From Fundicoccus_A sp052115865 (GTDB taxonomy: Bacteria > Bacillota > Bacilli > Lactobacillales > Aerococcaceae), in NCBI RefSeq assembly GCF_052115865.1, contig NZ_JBQKME010000005.1, forward strand, positions 103,701 to 167,700: a stretch of 64,000 nucleotides of DNA. Direction: 5' to 3'. A program made the translations under genes and the position numbers. Of this stretch, positions 26,359-35,643 are shown piece after piece. How positions within the stretch are numbered: the first letter of the stretch is position 1; each line of letters begins with the position of its first letter. The notes beneath the pieces were generated by a model. It was not told the DNA's origin and made no database searches. It worked only from the letters and a program-made list of their open reading frames with translations.

Positions 26359-28026
26359 ATGGCATTTAAATTTAAATTACCTGCATTAGGCGAAGGTATC
26401 ATGGAAGGCGAAGTTGTATCTTGGTTAGTTAAAGAAGGCGACCAAGTTAATGAAGACGACGTACTAGTTGAAATTCAAAATGATAAATCTGTAGAAGAAC
26501 TACCTTCTCCTGTATCAGGGACAGTTACAAAAATTGTTGTTGCTGAAGGTGAAGTAGCAAATCTTGGTGATGTATTGGTTGAAATTGATTCACCAGATCA
26601 TAATGATGATGAGGAAATAGCACCAACTGCTCAAGCAGGAGCACCAGCATCCTCTCCAGAACCAGTAGCTGCTGCAGCACCAGCAAAAGGTGGAGCGAAT
26701 TTCCAATTCAAGTTACCTGCTTTAGGTGAAGGAATTATGGAAGGTGAAGTTGTTACTTGGTTAGTTAAAGAAGGCGACCAAGTTAATGAAGATGACGTTT
26801 TGGTTGAAATCCAAAATGATAAGTCTGTAGAAGAATTACCTTCTCCACTTTCAGGTAAAATTGTTAAGATTCATGTTCAAGAAGGTGAAGTTGCAAACTT
26901 GGGTGATGTATTAGTTGAAATTGACTCACCTGACTATCAAGCAGATGCAGAAACGGCAGAAGAAAGCGTACCTTCGAGTCCTGAGTCACCAGCAGCTTTA
27001 GAACCAAAAGAAGAAGACTCACCTAAGACTGAAAGAAGCAACACAGCTGTAGAAATTGATCCAAATAAACGCGTTATTGCAATGCCTTCAGTTAGAAAAT
27101 TAGCTCGAGATAAAGGTATTGATATTAGAGGCGTTGCAGGTAGCGGTAAGAATGGCCGTATCTTAAAAGAAGATATTGAAAATTACAATCCAGATGCAGT
27201 TGCACAAGCTTCAACAGTAGAAACTGAAGCAGTTGCACAACCATCTACAACAGAACAAGCATCTGCTCCAGTTGCAGCAGCGGCACCAGCAGAAGCTAAA
27301 CCATTTAAATCTAAAGAAGCAGACCGTGAGCGTCGCGAACCGCTTTCTGCTATGCGTAAAGCAATTGCAAAAGCAATGGTTAACTCTAAACAAACTGCTC
27401 CTCACGTAACTTTATTTGATGAAGTTGAAGTATCTGCACTTTGGGATCACCGTAAGAAATTCAAAGATATTGCAGCACAACGTGATACTAAATTAACTTT
27501 CTTGCCATATGTTGTTAAAGCTTTAATTGCAACTGTTAAGAAATATCCAGTATTAAACGCTTCAATTGATGATGCATCTCAAGAAATTGTTTACAAAGAT
27601 TACTACCATATTGGTATTGCAACAGATACTGAACGTGGCCTATATGTTCCAAACGTTAAAGATGCAAATACAAAATCAATGTTTGACATTGCAGACGAAA
27701 TTGTAGAAAAATCTTCATTAGCTCATGATGGTAAATTATCAGCGGGTGACATGAGTGATGGTACCATTACAATTTCTAACATTGGATCTGCACGTGGTGC
27801 ATGGTTTACACCAATTATCAACCACCCAGAAGTTGCTATTTTAGGTTTAGGTACGATCAATACTGAACCAGTAGTGAACGCTGAAGGTGAAATCGTTGTA
27901 GGTCGTATGATGAAATTATCATTAAGTTTTGACCACCGTATCGTTGATGGTGCGACTGCTCAAAATGCCATGAATGAACTAAAACGTCTATTAGCTGATC
28001 CAGAATTATTATTAATGGAAGGATAA
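26359..28026 (+). CDS. pdhC: Dihydrolipoamide acetyltransferase (E2) with two lipoyl domains
   Basis: E2 forms the core of pyruvate dehydrogenase and transfers the acetyl group from lipoyl-lysine to CoA. The 555-residue protein has two lipoyl domains, residues 1-78 and about 115-193, each with the lipoylation motif IQNDKSVEE. They are nearly identical, which points to a recent duplication or gene conversion. Ala/Pro/Glu-rich linkers separate them and the peripheral-subunit-binding domain (MPSVRKLARDKGIDI near 242). The catalytic domain ends with SFDHRIVDGATAQNAMN, carrying the active-site His and Asp. AAAGGAAG is the ribosome binding site. Confidence 0.96.
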   Translation: MAFKFKLPALGEGIMEGEVVSWLVKEGDQVNEDDVLVEIQNDKSVEELPSPVSGTVTKIVVAEGEVANLGDVLVEIDSPDHNDDEEIAPTAQAGAPASSPEPVAAAAPAKGGANFQFKLPALGEGIMEGEVVTWLVKEGDQVNEDDVLVEIQNDKSVEELPSPLSGKIVKIHVQEGEVANLGDVLVEIDSPDYQADAETAEESVPSSPESPAALEPKEEDSPKTERSNTAVEIDPNKRVIAMPSVRKLARDKGIDIRGVAGSGKNGRILKEDIENYNPDAVAQASTVETEAVAQPSTTEQASAPVAAAAPAEAKPFKSKEADRERREPLSAMRKAIAKAMVNSKQTAPHVTLFDEVEVSALWDHRKKFKDIAAQRDTKLTFLPYVVKALIATVKKYPVLNASIDDASQEIVYKDYYHIGIATDTERGLYVPNVKDANTKSMFDIADEIVEKSSLAHDGKLSAGDMSDGTITISNIGSARGAWFTPIINHPEVAILGLGTINTEPVVNAEGEIVVGRMMKLSLSFDHRIVDGATAQNAMNELKRLLADPELLLMEG

Positions 28027-28038
28027 GGTGAATAACAT

Positions 28039-29448
28039 ATGGTAGTTGGAGATTTCGCAATTGACTTAGATACAGTCGTAATTGGATCTGGTCCTGGTGG
28101 ATATGTTGCTGCAATCCGTGCAGCTCAACTAGGCCAAAAAGTTGCTGTCATTGAAAAAGGTGACATTGGTGGGACATGTTTAAACGTAGGTTGTATCCCT
28201 TCTAAAGCATTGATCCATGCTGGACATGTTTACCACAATGCAGTACATGGAGATTTCTTTGGTGTAAGTGCAAAAGATATCTCTGTTGATTTTACTCGTA
28301 CACAAGAGTGGAAACAAAATGAAGTTGTTAATAAATTAACTAACGGTGTAGAAATGCTACTTAAGAAAAACAAAGTAGAAATTATCCGTGGTGAAGCTTT
28401 CTTCGTTGATGCAAACACTTTACGTGTTATGAATGACGAATCAGCTCAAACTTATGAGTTTAAAAATGCCATTGTAGCAACTGGTAGTCGTCCAATTGAA
28501 ATTAAAGGTTTCAAATTTGGTGAACGTATCTTAGATTCAACTGGAGCTTTAGCTTTAGATGAAATTCCAAAGGAATTAGTAGTAATCGGTGGAGGTTACA
28601 TTGGATCAGAGTTAGCTGGAGCATATGCAAACTTTGGTACAAAAGTTACTATTCTTGAAGGTACAGGACAAATTATTCCTACATTTGAAAAAGACATGGT
28701 TCGCTTAGTTGAACAAGACTTCACTAAAAACAAAGGTGTTGAGATTGTAACCAATGCATTTGCACAAAGCGCTGAAGTGAATGGTGACCGTGTAACTGTT
28801 ACTTATGAAACCAATGGTGAAACTAAGACAGTAGAAGCAGATTACTGTTTAGTAACAGTAGGTCGTCGTCCAAATACTGACAACCTAGGATTAGAGTTAG
28901 CTGGCGTTAAAGTTAGCGATCGTGGCCTAATCGAAGTGGACAAACAATGTCGCACAAATGTTAAAAACATTTTTGCTATTGGTGATGCTGTTCCTGGTGC
29001 TGCATTAGCTCATAAAGCAAGCTATGAAGCTAAAGTAGTTGCAGACGCTATTAGCGGTGGAACTTCTGAAGTAGATTACATTGGAATGCCAGCAGTTTGC
29101 TTTACAGACCCAGAATTAGCTTCTGTTGGACATACTGCGCAATCTGCAAAAGAAGCAGGTTTAGATGTGAAAGCATCTAAATTCCCATTAGCTGGTAACG
29201 GCCGTGCATTATCATTAAATGCAACTTCTGGTTTCGTTCGTTTAGTAACAACTAAAGAAGATAATGTTTTAGTTGGTGCTCAAGTAGCTGGACCAAATGC
29301 ATCTGATGTGATTGCTGAGTTAACATTAGCGGTTGAAAGTGGTATGAATGCTGAAGATATCGCATTAACTGTTCACTCACACCCTTCATTAGCAGAAGCT
29401 GTGATGGATGCTTCTGAACTAGCATTGGGTATGCCAATTCATATTTAA
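28039..29448 (+). CDS. pdhD: Dihydrolipoamide dehydrogenase (E3)
   Basis: E3 reoxidises dihydrolipoamide on E2, passing electrons through FAD to NAD. The 469-residue protein has the FAD motif VIGSGPGGYVAA near residue 14, the redox disulfide C47-C52 in GGTCLNVGCIPSK, the NAD motif VIGGGYIGSELA near 182 and the second FAD motif FAIGDAVPGAALAHKA near 313. The C-terminal HSHPSLAEAVMDA carries the catalytic base. AAGGTGAATAAC precedes the ATG. It ends the pdhABCD operon, with a terminator directly after. Confidence 0.96.
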   Translation: MVVGDFAIDLDTVVIGSGPGGYVAAIRAAQLGQKVAVIEKGDIGGTCLNVGCIPSKALIHAGHVYHNAVHGDFFGVSAKDISVDFTRTQEWKQNEVVNKLTNGVEMLLKKNKVEIIRGEAFFVDANTLRVMNDESAQTYEFKNAIVATGSRPIEIKGFKFGERILDSTGALALDEIPKELVVIGGGYIGSELAGAYANFGTKVTILEGTGQIIPTFEKDMVRLVEQDFTKNKGVEIVTNAFAQSAEVNGDRVTVTYETNGETKTVEADYCLVTVGRRPNTDNLGLELAGVKVSDRGLIEVDKQCRTNVKNIFAIGDAVPGAALAHKASYEAKVVADAISGGTSEVDYIGMPAVCFTDPELASVGHTAQSAKEAGLDVKASKFPLAGNGRALSLNATSGFVRLVTTKEDNVLVGAQVAGPNASDVIAELTLAVESGMNAEDIALTVHSHPSLAEAVMDASELALGMPIHI

Positions 29449-29466
29449 TCTTACAGTAATAGAATT

Positions 29467-29502
29467 AACTCTTCTGACTACTTATGGTTGGAAGAGTTTT
29501 TT
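29467..29502 (+). terminator. Terminator of the pdh operon
   Basis: An 8-bp stem, AACTCTTC with GAAGAGTT, is followed by TTTTTT. Confidence 0.8.
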
Positions 29503-29572
29503 AGTCGATTGACTGTAATAGAAATGATTACGATTGACATAACTAGCTTTCATTCGCTAGGATATAAGAAGA

Positions 29573-29950
29573 ATGGAAGTGGAAAAATTGGAAAACGAAT
29601 TACCTCACCATCACGGAAATACCATTAAAGAACTCGTTAAAGTGATGCCAACGACGGAAGCTTTTATTGAAGCAGCTTTTTATTTCAATCAGATTGGTGA
29701 TGGAACACGCTTAAAAATATTTTGGTTATTATGTCATACAGAAGAATGTGGTATCAATCTAGCCGCCATCATGGGGATAAGTTCTGCAGCAGTATCCCAC
29801 CATTTAAAAACATTGAAACTAAAGCAACTTATTCAAGGTCGCCGGATTGGAAAAGAAATTTATTATACTAAAACAAATCATCCAGTCGCAAATCTCTTAC
29901 ATGAACTGATTGATAAGTACTTTGAGTTGGTTGATGAATTATCCAAATAA
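29573..29950 (+). CDS. ArsR/SmtB-family transcriptional regulator
   Basis: This 125-residue winged-helix repressor shows DGTRLKIFWLLCHTEECGINLAAIMGISSAAVSHHLKTLK, the ArsR recognition-helix pattern, near residues 43-82, followed by the wing GRRIGKEIYYT. Family members usually sense metals or redox changes. A His cluster (PHHHG near residue 12) and a Cx4C pair (CHTEEC near 54-59) could bind a metal but do not match a defined class. No transporter or chaperone gene is adjacent, so its target is unknown. TTGACA at 29534 is a possible promoter; the ribosome binding site is weak. Confidence 0.85.
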   Translation: MEVEKLENELPHHHGNTIKELVKVMPTTEAFIEAAFYFNQIGDGTRLKIFWLLCHTEECGINLAAIMGISSAAVSHHLKTLKLKQLIQGRRIGKEIYYTKTNHPVANLLHELIDKYFELVDELSK

Positions 29951-29954
29951 CGAT

Positions 29955-29998
29955 AACTTCTTGATGAGAACGCAATGACTCATCGAGAAGTTTTTTTT
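29955..29998 (+). terminator. Terminator after the ArsR-family gene
   Basis: AACTTCT and GATGAG pair with CTCATC and AGAAGTT, giving about 13 bp with one mismatch, followed by eight T. Confidence 0.85.
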
Positions 29999-30099
29999 AA
30001 ATTGTATATTTTTTCTTTATGAAAAGGCTTAATCACTAAAAAGTTTTTTCTTTATGGATGAAATCATGTATAGTATATATTGGAACTAGGGGGGATAAG

Positions 30100-30387
30100 A
30101 TGGAAGGCTATTCCTATCCAATAAATTCAGATTGGACGACTGAAGAAATTGTTACTGTTGTTAATTTTCTTGCTAAAGTAGAACAAGCTTACCAACAAGG
30201 AATTCGTCTTAAAGAGATTCATAGTGCATATAATGCATATAAACAAATTGTAAATAGTATAAGTGAAGAAAAGCAAATTGATCGTCATTTTCAACGTGAA
30301 AGTGGTTATTCTACTTATCAAGTTGTTAAAAAACTGAAAGATTTACTAGCTCAAAAAGCCGATCAACAAAGTATTATTAAGTTATAA
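30100..30387 (+). CDS. UPF0223 family protein
   Basis: This small 95-residue protein begins at the ATG at 30100 (MEGYSYPINSDW), which has a GGGGG ribosome binding site 6-10 bp upstream; an ATG at 30058 would add 14 unrelated residues. YPINSDWTTEEIVTVVNFLAKVE and GYSTYQVVKKLK match the UPF0223/YktA family of Firmicutes, whose function is unknown. It is 13 bp upstream of the inositol-monophosphatase-family gene, and the linkage yktA-suhB-typA is seen in other Firmicutes. Confidence 0.88.
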   Translation: MEGYSYPINSDWTTEEIVTVVNFLAKVEQAYQQGIRLKEIHSAYNAYKQIVNSISEEKQIDRHFQRESGYSTYQVVKKLKDLLAQKADQQSIIKL

Positions 30388-30400
30388 ACAGGAGGATAAG

Positions 30401-31183
30401 ATGTTCGATTATTTAATGCACCATCGTATTCAAATGTGGCTGGAACAAGCTGCTGAAGAATTACAATCAGCTCTCAATCGTGATTTGATTGTCGAAGAAA
30501 AGAAGGATGCTAGTGATTTAGTCACTGAAATGGATAAAAATACTGAGAAATTTCTAGTAGGTAAGATTCAACACTATTACCCTGATCATAAAATTATTGG
30601 TGAAGAGGGTATGACTGGTGAAAAGGTAACCGATGTTTCTGGAATGGTATGGGTAATTGATCCAATCGACGGCACACTAAATTTTGTAAAGCAAAAGAAT
30701 AATTTCGGGATCATGGTTGGTCTCTTTTACGATGGACAACCCGTAGCGGGTTACATTTATGATGTCATGAATGATCACTTATTTACTGGTATTGTAGGTG
30801 AAGGTGCTTATCTAAATAACAAACCGATTGAATTGGAACAATATCAAGCGATTAATCAAAGTTTGGTTATGGGAAATGTTGGTATGTTTATTGAAAATCA
30901 TATGAATACACAAGCCATTTTCAAAGAAGCATTAGGTGCTAGATCGCTAGGGTCAGCTGCCTTGGAAGTGATTAGTGTTATTCGTGGTGAAGCTTCGATT
31001 TACATAAGCCACGGCTTGAGTCCTTGGGATTTCGCCGCTGGTTATGCGATTTGTCATGCTTTAGACATGAAAGTAACAACCTTAGATAACCAACCATTAA
31101 ATATTTTAGAACGCTCCTCCGTTATATTTGCACATAAAAATGTCCATCAAGAAGCGATTAATTTGTTAAACCCGACTGAATAG
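30401..31183 (+). CDS. suhB: Inositol monophosphatase family protein
   Basis: The 260-residue protein has the full lithium-sensitive phosphatase signature: DLVTEMDKNTEKFL near residue 39, the metal-site GEEGM near 68, the motif WVIDPIDGTLNFV near 84-96 and SPWDFAAGYAI near 206. These residues bind Mg and phosphate. The family hydrolyses sugar or inositol phosphates or 3'-phosphoadenosine phosphate; the substrate here is not known. AACAGGAGG precedes the ATG. It is cotranscribed with the upstream UPF0223 gene and the downstream typA, as in Bacillus (yktC) and streptococci. Confidence 0.9.
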   Translation: MFDYLMHHRIQMWLEQAAEELQSALNRDLIVEEKKDASDLVTEMDKNTEKFLVGKIQHYYPDHKIIGEEGMTGEKVTDVSGMVWVIDPIDGTLNFVKQKNNFGIMVGLFYDGQPVAGYIYDVMNDHLFTGIVGEGAYLNNKPIELEQYQAINQSLVMGNVGMFIENHMNTQAIFKEALGARSLGSAALEVISVIRGEASIYISHGLSPWDFAAGYAICHALDMKVTTLDNQPLNILERSSVIFAHKNVHQEAINLLNPTE

Positions 31184-31192
31184 GAGATTGGG

Positions 31193-33031
31193 ATGAAAAG
31201 AAGAGAAGATATTAGAAATATTGCTATTATTGCACACGTTGACCATGGTAAAACAACTTTGGTTAATGAGTTATTGAAACAATCAGAAACACTAAATAAT
31301 CACACACAAATAGATGATCGTGCTATGGATAGTAATGATATTGAAAGAGAACGTGGTATCACTATCTTAGCAAAAAATACAGCTGTGAATTATAAAGGCC
31401 ATCATATTAATATTTTAGACACACCAGGTCACGCGGATTTTGGTGGCGAAGTTGAACGTATTTTAAAAATGGTCGACGGTGTCATTTTAGTTGTGGATGC
31501 CTATGAAGGAACAATGCCACAAACACGCTTTGTATTAAAAAAAGCATTAGAACAAGGTCTAACACCGATTGTGGTTGTCAATAAGGTCGATAAACCATCT
31601 GCAAGACCTGCAGAAGTCGTTGATGAAGTTTTAGAGTTGTTAATCGAATTAGGTGCCGATGATGATCAATTAGATTTTCCGGTTGTTTATGCATCAGCTG
31701 TTAATGGTACATCAAGTTTATCTGATGATGTAAATGACCAAGAAAATTCAATGGATGCTGTTTTTGATACAGTATTGAAGTATATACCTGCACCGATTGC
31801 TAATTTTGACGAACCACTTCAATTCCAAGTTTCTTTATTAGATTATAATGATTACGTTGGGCGAATTGGAATTGGGCGTATTTTCAGAGGGAAAATCAAA
31901 GAAGGCGATCAAGTTACACTGATTAAAGTCGATGGCAGCAAGAAAAACTTTCGCGTTACTAAAATACTCGGGTTTCTTGGTTTGAACCGTGTTGAAGTTA
32001 AAGAAGCAGTAGCGGGTGATTTAATTGCTCTATCAGGAATGGATGATATTTTTGTTGGTGAAACAGTGACTGATGTTAATACACCAGAACCACTAGCACC
32101 ACTCCATATAGATGAGCCAACATTAGAGATGACATTTTTAACGAATACATCACCTTTTGCAGGACGTGAAGGTAAATATGTTACTTCACGTAATCTTGAA
32201 GCGCGTTTAATGCAAGAATTACAGACGGATGTTTCTTTAAAAGTTGAAGTGACTGATTCTCCAGATATGTTTAAGGTCTCCGGGAGAGGGGAGTTACACT
32301 TATCAATTTTAATTGAAAATATGCGTCGTGAAGGTTACGAGTTTCAAGTATCACGACCAAAAGTTATCTTAAGAGAAATCGATGGCAAAACATATGAGCC
32401 ATTTGAAAGAGTTCAAATTGACACACCAGAAGAATATATGGGATCAGTTATTGAAGCACTTGGCCAACGTAAAGCTGAGATGGCAGATATGGTCAATACG
32501 GGCAATGGTCAAGTACGTATGGTTTTCCTCATTCCAGCTCGAGGACTGATTGGCTTTTCTACTGAATTCATGTCAATTACACGTGGTTATGGGATTATGA
32601 ACCATACATTTGATGAGTATTTACCTTTAATTGATGGTTCAATTGGTAGAAGAAGAAATGGTACTTTAGTTTCTATCGACAACGGTCAAGCAACGACATA
32701 TGGTATTATGAACTTGGAAGATCGTGGAGCAATTTTTGTTGAACCAGGTACCGAAGTTTATGGCGGAATGATTGTAGGAGAGCACAACCGTGAAAACGAC
32801 CTTACGGTCAATATAACGCGTGCTAAACAATTAACCAACGTACGTTCAGCAAATAAGGACCAAACAAGTGTTATCAAACGTCCGCGCATAATGACTTTAG
32901 AAGAATCCATCCAGTTTATGGATGATGATGAATATTGTGAGGTAACACCGAAAAGTATTCGTTTACGTAAACAAATCTTAGATAAGAGTGAACGTGAAAA
33001 AGCGAACAAAAAAAATAAAAAAGAAGATTAA
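31193..33031 (+). CDS. typA: Translational GTPase TypA/BipA
   Basis: TypA is an EF-G-like GTPase that binds the 70S ribosome and helps 50S assembly and growth under stress or cold. The 612-residue protein has G1 AHVDHGKTT at 14-22, the switch RERGITI near 54, G3 DTPGHADFGGEV near 80 and G4 NKVD near 130. The C-terminal domain has the GRGELHLSILIENMRREGYE and RGLIGFSTEF motifs. A lysine-rich tail ends the protein. GGAGATTGGG precedes the ATG. It closes the UPF0223-suhB-typA run; a short imperfect hairpin follows at about 33057-33082. Confidence 0.96.
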   Translation: MKRREDIRNIAIIAHVDHGKTTLVNELLKQSETLNNHTQIDDRAMDSNDIERERGITILAKNTAVNYKGHHINILDTPGHADFGGEVERILKMVDGVILVVDAYEGTMPQTRFVLKKALEQGLTPIVVVNKVDKPSARPAEVVDEVLELLIELGADDDQLDFPVVYASAVNGTSSLSDDVNDQENSMDAVFDTVLKYIPAPIANFDEPLQFQVSLLDYNDYVGRIGIGRIFRGKIKEGDQVTLIKVDGSKKNFRVTKILGFLGLNRVEVKEAVAGDLIALSGMDDIFVGETVTDVNTPEPLAPLHIDEPTLEMTFLTNTSPFAGREGKYVTSRNLEARLMQELQTDVSLKVEVTDSPDMFKVSGRGELHLSILIENMRREGYEFQVSRPKVILREIDGKTYEPFERVQIDTPEEYMGSVIEALGQRKAEMADMVNTGNGQVRMVFLIPARGLIGFSTEFMSITRGYGIMNHTFDEYLPLIDGSIGRRRNGTLVSIDNGQATTYGIMNLEDRGAIFVEPGTEVYGGMIVGEHNRENDLTVNITRAKQLTNVRSANKDQTSVIKRPRIMTLEESIQFMDDDEYCEVTPKSIRLRKQILDKSEREKANKKNKKED

Positions 33032-33208
33032 TATTATCCGATAACATTCATGCTTTCATTCAATTTTATTGATAAAATCGAATTATATTTAATAGATAAA
33101 TTTATTCTAGTGTTTTTATATAAATAACGTTTTAATTGAGCATTATACTTTCATTTATAGGCTAGATTTGATACAGTTAATATAGTAATGAATTTAGGAG
33201 GAAAAATA

Positions 33209-33808
33209 ATGACTTTTGAATTACCAAAATTACCATATGAGTATTCGGCTTTAGAGCCAGCAATCGATGCGGCAACTATGGAAATCCACCATACAAAACA
33301 TCATAATACATATGTAACTAAGTTAAATGATGCTGTATCTGGAACAGAATATGCTGACAAATCAGTTGAAGAATTAGTTAAGAATTGGGCGAACCTTCCT
33401 GAAGACAAACAAACAGCGGTTAGAAATAATGGTGGTGGACACTTAAACCACACACTATTCTGGGAGCAATTACAAGCACCATCAGATAACAACGAAATTC
33501 CAGAAGCATTAAAAACTAGAATTGAAGCTGACTTCGGTTCAGTAGATGCTTTCAAAGAAAAATTTGAAGCAGCTGCTACTGGTGTATTTGGTTCAGGATG
33601 GGCATGGTTAGTTCTTGATGGTGGCAAATTAGATGTTGTATCTACACCAAACCAAGATAACCCAGTAACTGATGGCTTAACACCATTATTAGGTTTAGAT
33701 GTTTGGGAGCATGCTTACTATCTAAACTATCAAAACAGACGTCCAGAATACATTAGTGCATTTTGGTCAGTTGTAAACTGGGAAAAAGTTGCTGAGCGTT
33801 TAGCTTAA
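33209..33808 (+). CDS. sodA: Superoxide dismutase (Mn/Fe family)
   Basis: The enzyme converts superoxide to oxygen and hydrogen peroxide. The start is the ATG at 33209 (MTFELPKLPYEY), with GGAGG 7-9 bp upstream; an earlier ATG at 33188 would place the ribosome binding site inside the gene. The 199 residues include all metal ligands: H27 (IHHTKHH), H81 (HLNHTLFW), D164 and H168 (DVWEHAYYLNYQNRR). The family choice of Mn over Fe, or both, cannot be fixed from sequence, though Mn is usual in Lactobacillales. It is monocistronic with a terminator behind it. Confidence 0.96.
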   Translation: MTFELPKLPYEYSALEPAIDAATMEIHHTKHHNTYVTKLNDAVSGTEYADKSVEELVKNWANLPEDKQTAVRNNGGGHLNHTLFWEQLQAPSDNNEIPEALKTRIEADFGSVDAFKEKFEAAATGVFGSGWAWLVLDGGKLDVVSTPNQDNPVTDGLTPLLGLDVWEHAYYLNYQNRRPEYISAFWSVVNWEKVAERLA

Positions 33809-33849
33809 TCAGACATCCAAATAAATAAAAGCATAAATTTTATACATCT

Positions 33850-33918
33850 AAAAGAACATTCTCACTAATTATGATAAGATAAATTTACTTAATCTAATTA
33901 GCGGGATGTTCTTTTTTA
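33850..33918 (+). terminator. Terminator after sodA
   Basis: AAAGAACATTCTCACTAATT pairs imperfectly with AATTAGCGGGATGTTCTTT, and the 3' arm runs into TTTTTTAT. Confidence 0.75.
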
Positions 33919-33930
33919 TATCTTTAAAAA

Positions 33931-33939
33931 TGCTATAAT
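33931..33939 (+). promoter_or_regulatory. Extended -10 promoter before ftsW
   Basis: TGCTATAAT, an extended -10 element, lies 35 bp before the ftsW start. The -35 region is not recognisable. Confidence 0.55.
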
Positions 33940-33973
33940 AAAAAATGAATCTTATAAAGGAGGTCTTGATGGA

Positions 33974-35266
33974 TTGAATGTTATAAGTAGCTTGCCAACT
34001 CCAAGTGAAATTAAAGAGTATGCACAAAATCTATGGCAAAGTATAAAGCCAGAGTTAACGATGCGTTCCATCAAAGAAAAATTCCGATACATTGATTATC
34101 CTGTTTTAATCATAACGATGCTTTTAATCTTAATTGGTCTGTTTTCTGTCTTCAGCGCAACAATGTATATAGCAGATCCTCAGACTGGGTTAAGCAATCC
34201 GATCGGAGCTTTTATCACACAATATTATGCTGTTATCATTGGCCTTGTTGCCATTATGTTTTTTATCGTGTTACCTTTTCAGATTGTATCTGATATTAAT
34301 GTATTGATATTTTTACAGCTAATCATTATTATTTTGCTAATTATAACGCATCGATTTGGTGAACTACTAGGGGGAGCTAGGTCTTGGATTAATATTTTTG
34401 GTTTTTCCTTTCAACCCAGCGAATTAGCCAAAATAACCAATATATTATTAATCAGCTACATCGTTTCCTACTTTAATCAAGTTAGAATTTTTTCGAAGTC
34501 GTTGTTTAGCCATCTTCATTCATTCACAGCAATTGCTTTAATCTTGTTAACCATCACTTTAGTGGGGCTTCAGCCTGACTTTGGGATGTTAATTATTATG
34601 ATTGTGACATTAGCTTTTATTTACGTACCTAATCACTACAATTTTAAAATTAACGTTTCATTATTAACATTTGGGGTCTTGGTATATGGCCTAATTCTGT
34701 TTTTTGCTCAAAAATACTCCGATGAATTAGTGAATTCAGGTCATTATATGCTTGCAAGAATTGGATCATTTGTTGATCCTTTCGCCTTTGAACAAACTGC
34801 AGGTTACCAATTAATTAATGGCTATTTAGCTTTTAGTCGTGGCGGCCTCTTTGGAGTAGGACTTGGTCTAGGTATCGGAAAACGTGGTTCATTACCTGCA
34901 GGACATACTGATTTTATTTTAGCTGTTATCGGAGAAGAGGCCGGCTTAGTGGGTGTATCGATTGTCTTATTGTTATTATTTGGTTTAATTTTTTATCTTT
35001 ATCGTCGCGCCGTAATGTGTAGACAAGCTTATCATCGGAATGTTATTAGTGGAATAGCTTCACTTTTTTTAGTTCAAACCTTAATCAATGTTGGTGGAAT
35101 CGCTGGCTTAATTCCTTTAACCGGTGTTACCTTACCATTTATTAGTTCAGGTGGAACAAGTATGATTGTGAGTTTAATTGCTATTGGTATTGCAGAGATA
35201 TTTATTATTGATGACAAGCGATTGGCTAACAAGCAAAATAAACTCAGTGTCATCAACAATAGTTAA
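33974..35266 (+). CDS. ftsW: SEDS-family peptidoglycan glycosyltransferase FtsW
   Basis: This 430-residue integral membrane protein polymerises lipid II with a partner class B PBP. After a 50-residue cytoplasmic N-terminus come about ten membrane helices. GGARSWINIFGFSFQPSELAK near residue 137 and GLIPLTGVTLPFISSGGTSM near 378 are SEDS signatures. FtsW (division) is preferred over RodA (elongation) because it stands with ylbG, rsmD and coaD as in related genomes. The start is TTG at 33974, with AAAGGAGGTC upstream; an ATG five bases earlier is out of frame and stops after two codons, the same layout as at fabT. Confidence 0.88.
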   Translation: MNVISSLPTPSEIKEYAQNLWQSIKPELTMRSIKEKFRYIDYPVLIITMLLILIGLFSVFSATMYIADPQTGLSNPIGAFITQYYAVIIGLVAIMFFIVLPFQIVSDINVLIFLQLIIIILLIITHRFGELLGGARSWINIFGFSFQPSELAKITNILLISYIVSYFNQVRIFSKSLFSHLHSFTAIALILLTITLVGLQPDFGMLIIMIVTLAFIYVPNHYNFKINVSLLTFGVLVYGLILFFAQKYSDELVNSGHYMLARIGSFVDPFAFEQTAGYQLINGYLAFSRGGLFGVGLGLGIGKRGSLPAGHTDFILAVIGEEAGLVGVSIVLLLLFGLIFYLYRRAVMCRQAYHRNVISGIASLFLVQTLINVGGIAGLIPLTGVTLPFISSGGTSMIVSLIAIGIAEIFIIDDKRLANKQNKLSVINNS

Positions 35267-35277
35267 GGAGGTAGTCC

Positions 35278-35643
35278 ATGGAGTTTGAAATGATTGAACG
35301 TCAATCACTGATTATTTGGGTATATACGTTAAAACATATAAAAAATTTACGGAAGTTTGGTTATATACATTATATTAGTAAAAAATCAAAATATATTGTG
35401 ATGTATGTAGATAAAAATCAAACAGAAAACGTGATTCAGCAATTACAAAAATTACATTTTGTGCGTCAAGTTGATTTGTCCTATCGTGATGATATTGATA
35501 TGACATTTAAAGATGCGATACCAAACAGAATTGATCCTAATCAGCGAAAAGAATTGGATCAGAAATCTGAAGATTTTCTTCAACGTCTAGCTCAGTCATT
35601 AGAGTTACCTAAGAAGAAAATGACAGAAGAGGAAAATGTATGA
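35278..35643 (+). CDS. ylbG: YlbG-family protein (UPF0298/DUF2129)
   Basis: This 121-residue cytoplasmic protein matches the small YlbG family: an N-terminal LIIWVYTLKHIKNLRKFGYIHYISKKSKYIVMYVD and a following V-QQLQKLHFVRQVDLSYR. The function is unknown. It is coupled to rsmD by a 4-bp ATGA overlap and follows ftsW by 11 bp with AAGGAGGT as ribosome binding site. The gene order ftsW-ylbG-rsmD-coaD is typical for Lactobacillales and supports a shared transcript. A charged C-terminal tail extends beyond the conserved domain. Confidence 0.88.
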   Translation: MEFEMIERQSLIIWVYTLKHIKNLRKFGYIHYISKKSKYIVMYVDKNQTENVIQQLQKLHFVRQVDLSYRDDIDMTFKDAIPNRIDPNQRKELDQKSEDFLQRLAQSLELPKKKMTEEENV

